NCBI GenBank assembly: GCA_023055425.1
Contig: JALGPY010000005.1
Coordinates: 76,053,495-76,117,494, forward strand
Direction of reading: 5' to 3'
From: Linanthus parryae
Taxonomy: Eukaryota; Streptophyta; Magnoliopsida; Ericales; Polemoniaceae
DNA length: 64,000 nt
The notes under the pieces are model-generated. The model made no database searches. It was not told the DNA's origin and saw only the letters and a program-made list of their open reading frames with translations. A program made the position numbers and the translations under genes. Positions within the stretch are counted from its first letter, which is position 1. Every line of letters starts with the position of its first letter. Positions 11,051-22,356 of this stretch are shown in pieces.

Positions 11051-11597
11051 GAGAGAGGTGAGAGTGTACGACTTTATGACTGTATTAAACAGAGAATCTC
11101 TTTCTCTCCCTCCCTCTCTCTCTCTCTGTCAAGAAAAGTAGTATCTCAACAACGACCCTGTAATGGAGAAGAAGATTAGCATTTGAGGATTTTGGGAGAG
11201 AGAGATGGAGTGAGGACACACGCCTTGAAGCGCGTACCGGAAAGTGGCGGACGAATAGTGAGGCGACACGTGTTGGGTGAGAAGTTTTCTGCCGGGAAAT
11301 CGGAGGGTATTGAGCTGTGGGAAAGTAAACGGCCAAGCTGCGGGTCGCTTTGGGCGTTGAATAAAATAGCAACTGCTAACGTAATCCACTGACATGAACC
11401 AAATTCAGTTATTTTTTCCTAAAATTTAGGGGAGGGATAAAGGGATGATTAGTAAAGTATTTGGGTATTGTCAATGACATTGACTCTTTAAAGGCATTCA
11501 TATCAACGGGTTAAAAGCAAATATCCAAATCATTTGTACTGCGGATATGATTTATGGCAGAATCAATATCGAAGTCATTACATGGAGACAATAGGCA
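11051..11597. other. Region upstream of the choline kinase promoter
   Basis: CT/GA-rich runs near 11095-11125 and 11200 are compatible with distal promoter sequence. No gene recognised. Confidence 0.4.
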
Positions 11598-11743
11598 TGT
11601 TTGGATAGCTTAACTAATAGTAGATTTTATAAGATTATTGGAATAAGTGATTGAGGTGAGAAGAGAGGCTGCATCTCTCCTCACCTTAACCACTCATTCA
11701 TATAATCTTATAAAATCTACTCTTAGTTAAGCTCGTTCAAACA
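11598..11743. mobile_element. Hairpin MITE of about 146 bp
   Basis: The left arm starts TGTTTGGATAGCTTAACTAA and the right arm is its near-perfect inverse, ending GTTAAGCTCGTTCAAACA. The arms pair over about 55 bp each, leaving a loop of about 35 bp. It has no coding capacity. The superfamily is not assigned because no clear target duplication was found. Confidence 0.75.
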
Positions 11744-11979
11744 CACTCGATGGCATGTTGAATAATTTTGATATTTATCTTGCGAATTTGGACATTGGAT
11801 GTAATATGCCTCCTTCGGTATCAACACATAGTTTGATCTAACACATTTGTAAGTTAATGAAGTTTGAATACTATAGAACGGATGTTGTTTGACTTGGGCT
11901 TGAGAAAATATTATTTACACAATTATGTGTCAGGTTCTAAAAAAGAATACCTATTGATGATAATTATAGGAAATGGTTG

Positions 11980-12760
11980 AACACATGAGCTCCTCTATGC
12001 ATCGAAACGGCTTAATCTTCACAAATCATGTATGTTATTCTCTCCTAAGACAAGTAGTGAGACGAAATATAAATTTTCAAGTCTCTAAGAATTCTTAGTC
12101 TCGATCAAAAAGCTAAATATCTTGGGCTATCAGCTTTTCGGGGGCAAGTCTAAAACTCAGTCCATAAACTATATTGTGCTAAGAATAGTTAAAATTCTTC
12201 AAGGTTCGAGAAAGAAGTGTTTGTCTTTTGGTGGAAGGATAGTCATTCTAAAAGCTATGGATCAGGCTATTACTTACTATGCTATGTCTATTTTCCTTTC
12301 TTTGTGTGTAAGAAGATAGCTCAAATGGTGATGAAATTTTGGTGGGCTGCGGGTTCAAATGAAAGGAAGATTAATTGGTTTAATTGAGAGCAAGTGTCTC
12401 AGAAGAAGAGTTGTGGAGGCATTGGCTTCATAAATATAAGAGCTTTTGACATGCTTTGCTGGCTAAGCAAGGTTACAGGGTTATCCATAACCTTAATTCT
12501 CTTATGGCACACTTCCCTATAAGTGACTTTATGGATGCCAAGGTTGGAAATAACCCAACTTGAGTGTGGAAGAGATGCTTTGAGGAAGAGAGATTATTGA
12601 TAGGGGCAAAACTATTATTGATAATGGTAATAGTATAAATGACATAACAAGACCTGGATTCCAAATCTCAAAAACCACAACTTTCATAATGGTCCTCTTG
12701 CTCAGTCTGATTTGTTAGTGAAGGATCTAATTAACAAAGACAAAAGAAGATGGAAGGTTT
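11980..12760 (+). pseudogene. Decayed LINE (L1-type) RT C-terminal fragment
   Basis: Translated pieces match the end of plant L1-type ORF2: KYLGL around 12115, LSFGGRIVILKAMDQAITYYAM (12220-12290, broken here for length only), KFWW and NERKINW near 12335-12380, then a GGIGF-x2-IRAFDM segment near 12418-12450 and a final DLLVKDLIN near 12710. Stops and frameshifts interrupt it throughout. The endonuclease and RT catalytic parts are absent. It is related to the LINE at the right end of the window but more decayed. Confidence 0.75.
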
Positions 12761-12767
12761 TTGTAAC

Positions 12768-15656
12768 ATCGTGTAAATTTTTATAGGGTTCAAATTTAAT
12801 AGTGTGAAATTTTGAGTTAGTTGTGTGAATCTCATGTTCAGTAGTGTTTGCTGACATATGTGCAACAGGGAATATTTAGAAATGAGAATTCAGTCTTGGT
12901 AAATATGCAATTACTGAGAAAACTGAGGCTGATTTGTAATTTCTTACAAATTGAACTTCTGGCTGAAATTTGGCCATTATGAGATTATTGGTAATTGTGG
13001 GGTTCTTAAGAGTAAGTTATAATGTTGGGGGGCAAGAATGTAAAATCTAGAAACTCTCAATTTCCTATAATACTACTTTGGCCCTAACTTTGTGGAAATT
13101 ATGCATGCAGCCCCTGGTGCATGTTTTGCACTTGGAAAGCTCATTGTGACATCTCATAGTTGAGGTGGAAACACCCCTACCCCTCCAACACCAGTTGGAA
13201 TGTGCTGGAATCACCCTTTTCCTCCTCTCCATTTTCTTCTTCTTCATCACCATGAACAACCACCACCATCACCACCATAACACCACCACCACTCCACCAC
13301 TTGAAAACCTGCTATTAGGGGAGTGTACTGGAGCCTCCACGAGCATTGAACACTTATCAATTTCTCAAAAAACCCATCAGGGAAGCCCCAATTTGGTAAG
13401 GCTCTCTCAAGAATCCTAACTGTGTTTCGGCCAAGTTATTGCTCTACGTTGGATTTCTTTCATTCTAATCATTAAGGTCGTGTTCCTGCTGTTTTCCGAG
13501 CTCGAGGATGCTGGTTTCAATTCCTAAATCGTTCAAGACCTGAAGTCTACCGATTTCTGGGTGAGAGTTCATCGGGAACTGCTCTACCTCGCAAGAAGTT
13601 GGGTAATCCCTTGTTTCTCAATCGTTTTAACTTCTGTTCGCATCATTATGCTCCATGGACATCATAGAATTAATCTAGGATCATGAATCATGCCCATAAT
13701 TTGATTTGGTTGGTGTTTGATTGTTCAGGTGATCGTGTTTATGGCGGGTTTTACCCCCTATAAACACGACAATATTTCCTTCACTTATTTATGTTTTTGC
13801 GTGTGGGCTGGACCTCCTTGTTCCCTAGTATGCCTACTATAACTTTCATGTGTATATATCTTATGAATCATCCTCTAAGAGAACCGAATTTGTGCGTATC
13901 GCTACAAAATGCAGGGAACACTGGTCATGTTCTTGAGCTGCATATGGGAGGTCATCTTGCAAACCTAGTATCTCTCTTGTTACTGAATAGATCATGGTGA
14001 TCTTTTGCTGTGTGAACTCCCTGTGTATCCCTCTCTAAGGTCATGCTAAATCCCTGTCACAAATCGGTCTCTTAATCACCTGAAATTGAATTTCACTCAT
14101 TACTTGGGATAATGAAGTGAATCTTGGACTTGGTTACTCTATTGTTGAGATTACATCCTTGTGTTAATTTGGTAGTTCAAAGCAATCTTTAATCTCCCCA
14201 TTTTATTCTCCAAAGTTGGGGGGGGGGGAGTATGTGTTTTAAATTTGTCAAAACTTGAATATTGGTCAAGTGTAGAATTGACTTGAAAAATGCTTATCTT
14301 TGACCAACAACATCTTGATTATTTTGAGTTTCTAAGAGTGAAATATGTTATGAAATCCTTGATAAACCCTCTTCAAAAATCTATCCTTAGTTTCTCCAAA
14401 CTCATCCTGAATTGATCATAATTTAGCTTTAAAGTTGGTTGTTTTTTGCTGATTTCTCTCAAGCTTTGACTTTCAGATTGTCAGTCAAAATGAAATTTCT
14501 AGCCTCCACATCCTTAAGAATGTTGAATTTTCATCTCAAATTTGACCAAAATGATTTCTTAGGAAACTTTGTTTTGACCAAAATGTATAGGAGAGACACT
14601 ATAGTAATTTTATATAAAAACTGTTCTAAGATCAAATCAATGGCTTGGAGCCGTCAAACATCTTACAAGGATATTTAGAGTCATAATAAGCTATCTTTTA
14701 GTTTTTGTTGACCAAGAAAACCGTGTGGAGGTCTTTCTGTAATTTAACAAATGTAACATTCATTTTAGTCATGCATAAGGGCTACGAACCCAACAATTTG
14801 TGCAAAAAACAAAAATTACCTCATGCTTGTGAAATCTTAGCTGAGTTATTTTTTGGGACGAGTTGACAAAATTTAAGAGTAGGCAAAACTTTGTGCTTCT
14901 TTTAGCTTTCTCTCAGCGAATTCTACAACAAAATTGGGGCAAAGTTTTGGTAGTTCGGCCAATTTCTTAACTTAAGAAAAAATTGAGAGAACAACTCAAA
15001 CAAGTACAAAAAAAGTAAGCAATAAGTTGAGACCTTGGTGAAATATTGGCTCTTCAAGATGAGAGAAAAAGATAAAATAAAAATAAAAATGAAGGGAACA
15101 ATCTACTGAGACATTTGTCAAATACTGGATCCGCAAACAAAACAATTCAATAACTAAAGTAGCTCATATTTTGAAGTGATTAGTCAATTCGAGAGTTGAG
15201 GAAGGGGCATGAGAATGGACAATAAAGAAGAAAAAGATCTCATATTTTGTGTTCTTCCCGTCCTCGCAATGAGTATTCGTGAATTCCACAAGGTTTTTTC
15301 CAAATCTTAAAACCCAATAACTTTGTCATGTAACGGGGCTCGAATGTTGTTATCTTCATCATTGAATGGAGAGAAGGACATAGGGATAAATCGAACGGAG
15401 AATGAAAAAATCTGGTGTAGTCGTATTTGTTTGTCTCTTATTGTCTTCTTCTCTGTAGGTTATTGCCTCCTAATTTTCTACTTGATATGTTTGTTTAGGT
15501 AGTACTTAGTAAGTTAATTTTTTATTAAATATTTTCCATAGTTATGTATTCATTCTTAATATGCATTTGAAGTCCCACCAAAGAATTACGTGACATTTTG
15601 AAAATCGGATGGCAATTTCTGATCTGTCTAATCGTGAGAGTTATGCTAATTGTGTA
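12768..15656. other. Long gene-free region; possible old LTR starting at 12768
   Basis: TGTAACATCGTG at 12768 resembles the start of chromovirus-type LTRs, and the following 1.2 kb has an LTR/leader-like character (a CT-rich stretch near 13200-13240, a CAC-rich run at about 13256-13295). No matching end or target duplication was identified, so the LTR idea is weak. From about 14100 to 15650 I see AT-rich sequence, a G run at 14220-14228 and no gene. Confidence 0.3.
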
Positions 15657-16093
15657 TGTCAGGGAATCATACCTTGAATAGGCTCGTGAATCTTGGCGAC
15701 GAAGCGGTGCAAAGAAACAGGCTAAATAGATGATTAGACGAAGGCAAAGAAGACAAGGAAGAGGCTGCGGCTTATCGTGGTCAGGAACATGTCGTACAAC
15801 CTCTGGGCTAGGTGCACGACCTAGTTCAGGTCGCAGGAACTATAAAATAAGTCACGACCTAGTTGGGGGGGGGGAGGGGCTGTCGGTTTTGGACTTGACT
15901 TTGGGCCCAATTAATCGATTAGGACTATATAAACATGTATAGTCATATATCGAAGGGTGGTGGTTGTATTTGTATCGTTTCTCTCTAATAAATCAGGGTT
16001 TTTGGGCTAGCATCGTGCTAGTGAACCACGTTAAATCGGGTGTGTTCTTGTTTATCGATTATCACCGCTCTATTGCTCGTTCTAGGTCATAAA
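15657..16093 (+). repeat. 5' LTR of TR-GAG element 1
   Basis: Starts TGTCAGGGAATC. It shares with the 3' LTR the block gaagacaaggaaga, the tacgacctctg/acgacctagtt motifs, a G run near 15866-15876, a TATA-like actatataaa at about 15923, and the end ggtcata. It is about 70 bp shorter than the 3' LTR in the palindrome-rich part. Confidence 0.75.
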
Positions 16094-16097
16094 AAAC

Positions 16098-16109
16098 TGG
16101 TACCAGAGC
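16098..16109 (+). promoter_or_regulatory. Primer-binding site (tRNA-iMet type)
   Basis: TGGTACCAGAGC lies five bases after the 5' LTR, one mismatch from the copia consensus TGGTATCAGAGC. Confidence 0.85.
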
Positions 16110-16249
16110 TTGGTTTTTGGTGTTCCACGATCAAGGTGGAGCTAAAGAGCTAGGATTTCACAATCTGTGAAATTCTAAGCTAGGGTTTCGCGATCAAGGT
16201 GGAGCACGCATTCATGGGTTATGGATCTGGACTAGGAGTTGCAGAGAAG

Positions 16250-16960
16250 ATGACCCGGGGGATGACCAAGATCGACAAGTTTAATGGGAGGAACAACTTC
16301 AGCCTGTGACAGATCAATGTACGTGCTTTTTTGAAGCAGAAATGCCTTTGGTTTCCATTAGCGGAAGATATAGGGGAGTTGCTACAACCACCAAGAGTTT
16401 AAGACGATAGAGGAAAGTGCGAACTCAACGTTCATGTTGTGTTTGGCAGACGACGTGATCACGGAGGTTGCATATGAAGAGACAACTGAAGGTCCATGGG
16501 AAAATTTGGAGAGTCTTTACAAGAAGTCAGTCACCAACAAATTGATGTTGAAGCAGCATCCGTTTGGTCTACGAATGGGGAAAGGTACGAATCTAAGAGA
16601 TAACTTGGATTGTTTGAACACTGTTTTGCTTGAGTTGCGAAACAGTAACGAAATGACTAGTGATGAAGATGTCGCGCCGATTTTGTTGATGTCGCTACCA
16701 CCGTCTTACGAGGGGTTCGTGCGGTCTGCTTGTGCTGGAGAAGAGACTGTGACGTTGGAAGAGGTAAGATCGTCTCTTCACACCGGATACATGCGCGCAA
16801 GGCTGCATGTGGGGAGTACGACATTTCGGGTTCGGGCGCATTGATGGTGTCCAAAGGGGTTATGGTAAGAGGAAGAACATGGTTTCTAAATTACCTGACG
16901 ACGTTTGTGCTATGTGTAAAGAGAAGGTTCATTGGAAGAGGGAGTGTCGGAAGTAAAAGG
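16250..16960 (+). pseudogene. Copia gag of TR-GAG element 1
   Basis: The N-terminal part (MTKIDKFNGRNNFSL) is followed by stops. An open stretch at 16434-16844 carries the UBN2-type gag core (KLMLKQHPFGLRMGKGTNLR, ILLMSLPPSYEGF, LEEVRSSL). A zinc knuckle follows in another frame near 16905-16950 (C-x2-C-x4-H-x4-C, in CAMCKEKVHWKREC). The capsid-like protein would package RNA. At least one stop and one frameshift break it. Confidence 0.8.
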
Positions 16961-17144
16961 CGGGCACAAATCTAGCTGTAGCCGCGACATCTTCGGAGGA
17001 TGACTTCGTTCTCTAGGCCTCGTTGGGGGGTGGGGGGGGGGGGTTGGGTTGGGGAGAATCCCTGCTCTTGACGAGGAGGCGGATTTGGAATACGGGAGTC
17101 TCTGACGAGGGAAATGTCACGTGAAAGGGGGCGTGTATGATGCG

Positions 17145-17455
17145 CGCAAGGGGACAATGTTGCAGGAATTCAGTAGAATTTGGAGCAATTTTGCAAAACG
17201 TTGCAGGCATTCGGTGGGAATTAGAGCTACGTGTTGGGGGATTTCGTTGTAGGGACTCAGCGGGTGTTAGAACAACAAACGATTTTGTTGTAGGAGCTCG
17301 GTGGGAGTTGGAACAACAAATAGGGGATTCAATTGTAGGAACTCGTCCGTAGTTGGAGCATCAATAGGGTTCGATTGTAGGAACTTGAAAGGAGTTCAAG
17401 CAACGCGGGGGCACTCATTGCAGGAACTTGGCGAAGTTGGAGAAACTTGTGACCG
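17145..17455 (+). repeat. Diverged tandem repeats inside TR-GAG element 1
   Basis: About five to six units of roughly 50-57 bp, each containing a variant of ttgcaggaactcggtggga(g/a)tt followed by (g)gaacaacaaa. Examples start near 17160, 17208, 17250, 17295, 17335 and 17420. It lies between gag and the 3' LTR, in the space where pol would be. Confidence 0.65.
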
Positions 17456-17522
17456 TGAGGATTTACAGAGAGAGAAGGGACTAATTCAAGCGGAAGAGTG
17501 AATTCAAGCCAAGGTGGAGATT

Positions 17523-18029
17523 TGTCGAGGAATTAGCCCTTGGATATACTCATGAAGCTTGGCGAGGAGTTGGTGACGAAGCAGGGAAAAGAAACAAGCC
17601 AAACGAAGGATCAGACGAGGGAAAGGAAGACAAGGAAGATGCTGCAGCTCATGGGGTCAGGAACAGGTCGTACGACCTCTGTGCTAGGTGGCACGACCTA
17701 GTTCATGTCGCACGACCTCTGGACTAGGTCGTGCGACCAAGTTCGGGGGGGGGGGGGGGGGGGTTGTGGCGATTCTCGTTGTTTCCTTTGTGTTCTAGGT
17801 CGGTTTTGGACGTTCTTTTGGGCCCAACCGCCCAAGCAACCTAGTAGGACTTTATAAAAATGTATATGCATAGGTTGAAGGGCGGTGGTTGTACTCATAT
17901 CGTTTCTCTCTAATAAATCGGGGTTTTCGGGCCGTGGACGTTGCTAGCATTGTGCTAGTGACCATGTTAAATCGGGTGTGTTCTTATTCATCGATTATCG
18001 TCGTTCTATTGCTCGTTCTAGGTCATACA
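17523..18029 (+). repeat. 3' LTR of TR-GAG element 1
   Basis: Preceded by the polypurine tract AAGGTGGAGA (17511-17520). Starts TGTCGAGG and ends TCATACA. It contains the palindrome AGGTCGTACGACCT at 17665-17678, further acgacctagt/ggtcgtgcgacc copies, and a long G run at about 17744-17763. Confidence 0.8.
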
Positions 18030-18769
18030 ATGTAGACAAATGACATAAGGAGAATGAGCTACAGTTCACCTCTTAAATTTATTATTAATAATATATAGAT
18101 AGATGTAGATATGGATTACTACTAGGAAATCCTATTTCAAGCTCGAACTTTGTTGGCCTTGTTATTCTTTCCAAAATAGTTTGTGTTGGGCGGGGTTGAC
18201 TCAAGGTGCTACTTGGAGTAAACTTTTGATTTTATGTTATAGTTACTTGGAAGCCAAAAGAAGTTGGAAGTGTTTTTGTTAAAAGGAAACAATCTGTAGA
18301 CTCGAGGATTGCTAGTCTTCGACTATATGAATTGTTAGTGATCCATCTCTTGCGAAAGTTCAACTTGAAAGAGATTTGTTCGGCCAACAATGAGATTTAC
18401 AGAATGGTGAATACGAATTTTGGAAGCTATGAGCTACATGTGACTAATGATGAAGTTAAAGAAACGGACTCTTTCTACTGTATATTCCTTTGCTCCCGTG
18501 GTCATAGCAAAATGTTGATGATCAAAGACCTAGAGGGTAATAACAGATATAGCCCATCAAACATGGCCCATAAAACATGATTGAAGCCCACTCGTATTAA
18601 AGCCCAAACATTGGTTTATCGCCCATCTATTATAATGTAAGTCCAAATGATTATAAGGGCATAACGGCCTTTTGGACCATTATGTTAAGCTGGCCTTCTA
18701 CCGTACAATACTACCGCTATGATGTATTTCCTACCGTTAAATCCGATCTATCTATATTACTAGTACTAA
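18030..18769. other. Gene-free interval
   Basis: An open stretch of 82 codons at 18332-18580 shows no family I recognise and no supporting context. The rest is AT-rich intergenic sequence. Confidence 0.4.
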
Positions 18770-19324
18770 GAGCATCTCCAGTAGTACTAATTAAAAGTTA
18801 TTTATAATTTGACGAAAATTTAACATTTATATTTTAGATATTGTAAAATTTTAGTTAGTGCTCCAATAGTGTTAGTTACATGATTAGCTAAATAACACGT
18901 GGCACATTCTCAATATTTCTTGTATGAGAATTTTAAGGAATTCAGGACATAAAACCGCTAAAGCATCTCCAATAGGTTATTTATATGGCGGTTATCTTCA
19001 AAATATAAATAAGATGGGAAAAATATTGTCTCCAATAGGCTCTCTACTACACTCTTTATTTTAGCGGATAGTTATCCCGCTCACTACTTCTAACGAGCCG
19101 GATAAATAACTTCATATTTTGTTTATCCATGTTCTTAACGGTTATGTCCCGAATTCCTTAAAATTCTCATACAAGAAATATTGAGAATGTGCCACATGTT
19201 ATTTAGCTAATCATTTAACTAACACTATTGGAGCAAGAACTAAATTTTTACAATATCTAAAATAGAAATGTTAAATTTTCATCAAATTATAAATAACTTG
19301 TAACTAGTACTACTGGAGATGCTC
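18770..19324. mobile_element. Foldback MITE 'A' (PIF/Harbinger-like) with an insertion at its centre
   Basis: The left arm 18770-18953 (starts GAGCATCTCCAGTAG) and the right arm 19142-19324 (ends CTACTGGAGATGCTC) are inverse copies over about 183 bp, with few mismatches. The bases before the left end are TAA, the favoured PIF/Harbinger target. The centre is occupied by arm B of another MITE (18961-19137). Confidence 0.8.
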
Positions 19325-19835
19325 GAGCATCTCCAATGGTTATGTAAAATAATTAGTTTAGTTAAAATTTACATAACTAGAAGAAATAATGAGCTCCAAT
19401 GGGCTAGTTAAATGACTCAATATTTTACATATTATGTATTCCACTCAATAAAAGTAGCTAGCTAGAATGTAGGTAGTTAAGTTTTTTGTGTCTATCTCTC
19501 TCCTACTTTAATTTAATAAATATTTTATTTATAATTCAATACCCACAAACTTATGTAAAATACATAACACTATTGGAGCAAACAATAAGAAGCCATGTTA
19601 ACTTGAGTTCATACTAGTTAAAATTTAACTAATTTATAATTTTATTGTTGGAGATGCTCTAAGAACATGGGTAAACAAAATATGAAGTTATTTATCCGAC
19701 TCGTTAAAAGTAGTGAGCGGGATAACTATCCGCTAAAATAAAGAGCGTAGTAGAGAGCCTATTGGAGACAATATTTTTCCCATCTTATTTATATTTTGAA
19801 GATAACCGCCATATAAATAACCTATTAGAGATGCT
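18961..19835. repeat. Separated arms of MITE 'B'
   Basis: Arm B (18961-19137, starts AAGCATCTCCAATAGG) and its inverse B' (19660-19835, ends CCTATTAGAGATGCTC, followed by TAA) pair over about 175 bp. They are separated by A' and by MITE C, so the arms of A and B interlock. Confidence 0.8.
19325..19659. mobile_element. MITE 'C' (PIF/Harbinger-like)
   Basis: Starts GAGCATCTCCAATGG and ends TTGGAGATGCTC, followed by TAA. The ends are inverted repeats. The interior has tagttaaatgac-type and tacataacac motifs, and there is no coding capacity. It abuts arm A' directly. Confidence 0.7.
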
Positions 19836-20099
19836 CTAAGGAAACACATAGTTCTAATGTTCACCAACAACTATGTGTATCATTCTCAACCATTTGATTG
19901 AATAGCTGACAGCCCTAAGATATTAGTCAAATGTCATCATCCTCTCACCTGTCCTAGTCACACTCCTATCTCCTTAGCAGTGGCGCGCGGGGTGTGTTTA
20001 TTTATCTCAACAAGTGAGGCTTATTTTCTATAAAAAAAAAACAACAAGTGAGGCCTATTTGTTTCTACTAAAAGTAGTGTACACTTGGGCATTAATAAT

Positions 20100-20364
20100 T
20101 ACTATCTCCCTTCTCTCAGAATCTTCACCTTTTGACTTTTTCTTTCGTAATTGGATTATTTTGATCCGGTAATTTAGATAGTCAACCGCTCCAATTTTTT
20201 AATATTTTTTTAATGGTGTTGTAGAGTGAAGTTTCCTCTATAATATCGTGCAAAGATTATGAAACTCTTTAACCGTTATACTAATCAAATCATCATATTA
20301 AATTAATTCAGTGAATAGTGATAAAATGGAAAAGGTAAACATTCAGAGAGAACAGAGGAAGTAA
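20100..20364. mobile_element. Stowaway-like MITE 1
   Basis: The left end CTATCTCCCTTCTCTCAGAA and the right end ...TTCAGAGAGAACAGAGGAAG are imperfect inverted repeats between TA dinucleotides, as in Tc1/mariner-derived Stowaway elements. It is relatively diverged. Confidence 0.55.
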
Positions 20365-20381
20365 TACAGAGAGAAACTGAG

Positions 20382-20642
20382 TACCACTCCGTCCCAGCTG
20401 AAATGCTCCATTTGACTTTTTTCACCCGTAACTGGGTCACTTTGACCCAGTGATTTGGATCGCAAAATGATACATTTTTTCGATAATTTTTTCATGGTCT
20501 TCTAGAATAAGAGTTACTCTACAACACTTCGAAAAAATTATCTAAAAATTACAAAGTTTTGCTATCCAAATACCGGGTCAAACTGACCCTGTGAATAGTG
20601 ATGAAAGTCCAAATGGTGCAAAAGAAGTGGGATAGAGTGGTA
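20382..20642. mobile_element. Stowaway-like MITE 2
   Basis: The left end CCACTCCGTCCCA and the right end TGGGATAGAGTGG are inverted repeats flanked by TA on both sides. The size is 261 bp. It lies 17 bp from Stowaway-like MITE 1 and shares internal phrases with it (tttgactttt near one end, gtgaatagtgat near the other). Confidence 0.75.
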
Positions 20643-20701
20643 CCATAATTGGTACACACAATCTCTCTTTCATTTGTACATTTTTCGTTCTCACATTATT
20701 T

Positions 20702-21138
20702 GTTAGGGCTAGTTTGCTGTGGCGGTGCTAGAAAGCTGCTGTTTGAAAATACTGTGGAAAAGCTGCTGTGAATCTCGACAAAATGTTGTATGGTAAATAT
20801 TACGTAAAAGCTGCTGTGAAATATTGATATAGTAATTTTGTGTTTGGTAAAATCAACTGTGAAGTTGTTGTGAGAGGGTAAAATGACAAAAATATATGAC
20901 ACATGTCATTTCCGTAAAAATAACTATTGATATTTTAAAAAATTGTAAGGTTAAAATCGGTTGTAGATAAATTAATAAAAAACACTTTCTGAAAAAACAA
21001 CTCCCCCTTGCTTCCTGAAACCTGTTGTGGGACAGCAGAAATTGTCCGAAAAAGCAGCAATTTTATTTTTACCAAACACACTAAAACTGTTTCTGGTGTC
21101 GAAAAGCAATTGTGCTGCCAGCAGAAGCATTCCCTAAC
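20702..21138. mobile_element. TIR element with GTTAGGG ends
   Basis: The left end GTTAGGGCTAGTTTGCTG and the right end CAGCAGAAGC...CCCTAAC are imperfect inverted repeats, about 437 bp apart. The interior is rich in agctgctgtg motifs. It resembles hAT-derived MITEs, but I found no clean 8-bp duplication. Confidence 0.5.
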
Positions 21139-21387
21139 TCACCCTTAACCTGGTAAATAATGTGTTTAATTTGTTAAAGATTTTTGGTTACATGATAACA
21201 CCAACATTTTTGGGTGATTCAAATTCAAACAACACCTTGCTAATATTTTTGTGCAATTTGAGAACTCATTTGTTACTTTTGTCACCAAATGTCTTTGAAA
21301 ATGTATATATTTTCCTTCCATAAATCTTTCAAAATGTTACTTCAAAATAGTCCCAACGCGAAGGGTATTTTTCTAGTTGTATATATA

Positions 21388-22337
21388 GGGTGGGTTTGGT
21401 GTGGGATTTTAATCCAAAATCCCCTGTTTGGCTTTTCTAACTTTTTTCAAGGGTTTGTTGTGGGATTTTTTGAGCAGATTTTATATTCTGGATTTTGAAT
21501 TTGTAGTGTAAAGTGGGTGGAAGAAAAAGTTGGGGTTGAGGAGTTTTTTGTGTCTTTTTTTGCTGAAATCATTAAAATGATAATTTTGTCCTCCATCGTC
21601 AATTATAATTACACCCTCTTGTTAGTTACACTTTTCACTGTTTTATACCTTAATTAACACTACCAACCACACCAACTACCCACTTGACTCTCCCCATTTC
21701 AGCTACGTATTTCTTACCCACCCACGACTCAATATTTTCTCCTCCATTACACCGTGCAAGCTGGACCTAGCCAACCACCTATGAGTGTGAACAATATAGA
21801 TGCAATCCGTTTAAAAATTGCAAGCTCTCTAAAACGTAACACAAATTGGAGATCAAGGGCGACATAAGTTTAATGTTTATCATTTAATATGTAATGGCAT
21901 GTGTTGGTAGTTATTCTTAATGTAATCCGATAGTTTAATGTAATGAAAGTTGTGATTTTTCTTTATATATGTCAATTTGTGTATGCTTATTTTTATGACA
22001 TTCATATAATTGTTCATTTGTATTTTTTCACCTTACTATACTAGTAACTAGATATTATAAAATAGTACACGTTTGTAAAAAATAAGCATTACTAAATTGT
22101 AATTTAGTAGTGTTGGTTCGTTTGTAAAAGTTACTAAATAAGCCAATAAATAGACACAAAGGGCATACTGGTATTTTTCACTAAACAACAAAACTATCAC
22201 ATCACTGACTTTTTAACAGCACAAACTTTTTTTACCAAATCCATACATCTTTTTTCTTGAACTTTTGTGTCACGGACTTTTTTCACACCATCTTAAAAGA
22301 CAGCTTAAAATCCAAAAAGTCCACACCAAACCCACCC
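21388..22337. mobile_element. TIR element of about 950 bp with GGGTGGGTTTGG ends
   Basis: The left end GGGTGGGTTTGGTGTGGG and the right end CCACACCAAACCCACCC are near-perfect inverted repeats that extend about 30 bp. No transposase was recognised inside. The superfamily is uncertain. Confidence 0.65.
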
Positions 22338-22356
22338 ATAGCATCTCCCTCGTCAC

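Larger units (their letters stand above)
15657..18029 (+). mobile_element. TR-GAG-type nonautonomous copia element 1
   Basis: Two related LTRs (15657-16093 and 17523-18029) flank an internal region with a tRNA-iMet-type primer-binding site, a copia gag and a polypurine tract, but no protease, integrase, RT or RNase H. The flanking 5-mers GTGTA (15652-15656) and ATGTA (18030-18034) match at four of five positions and are probably the target duplication. The total is 2.37 kb. It would need pol proteins from an autonomous copia relative. Confidence 0.8.

Noticed and set aside
13165..13419. 84-codon frame with a His/Thr-rich run
   Set aside because: The His run comes from a CAC trinucleotide stretch; no promoter, homology or conserved flank seen.
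12768..14770. Complete solo LTR from 12768 to about 14770
   Set aside because: Only the start looks LTR-like; no matching end or target duplication could be shown.
18332..18580. 82-codon gene
   Set aside because: No homology recognised and no regulatory context; left as an open frame only.
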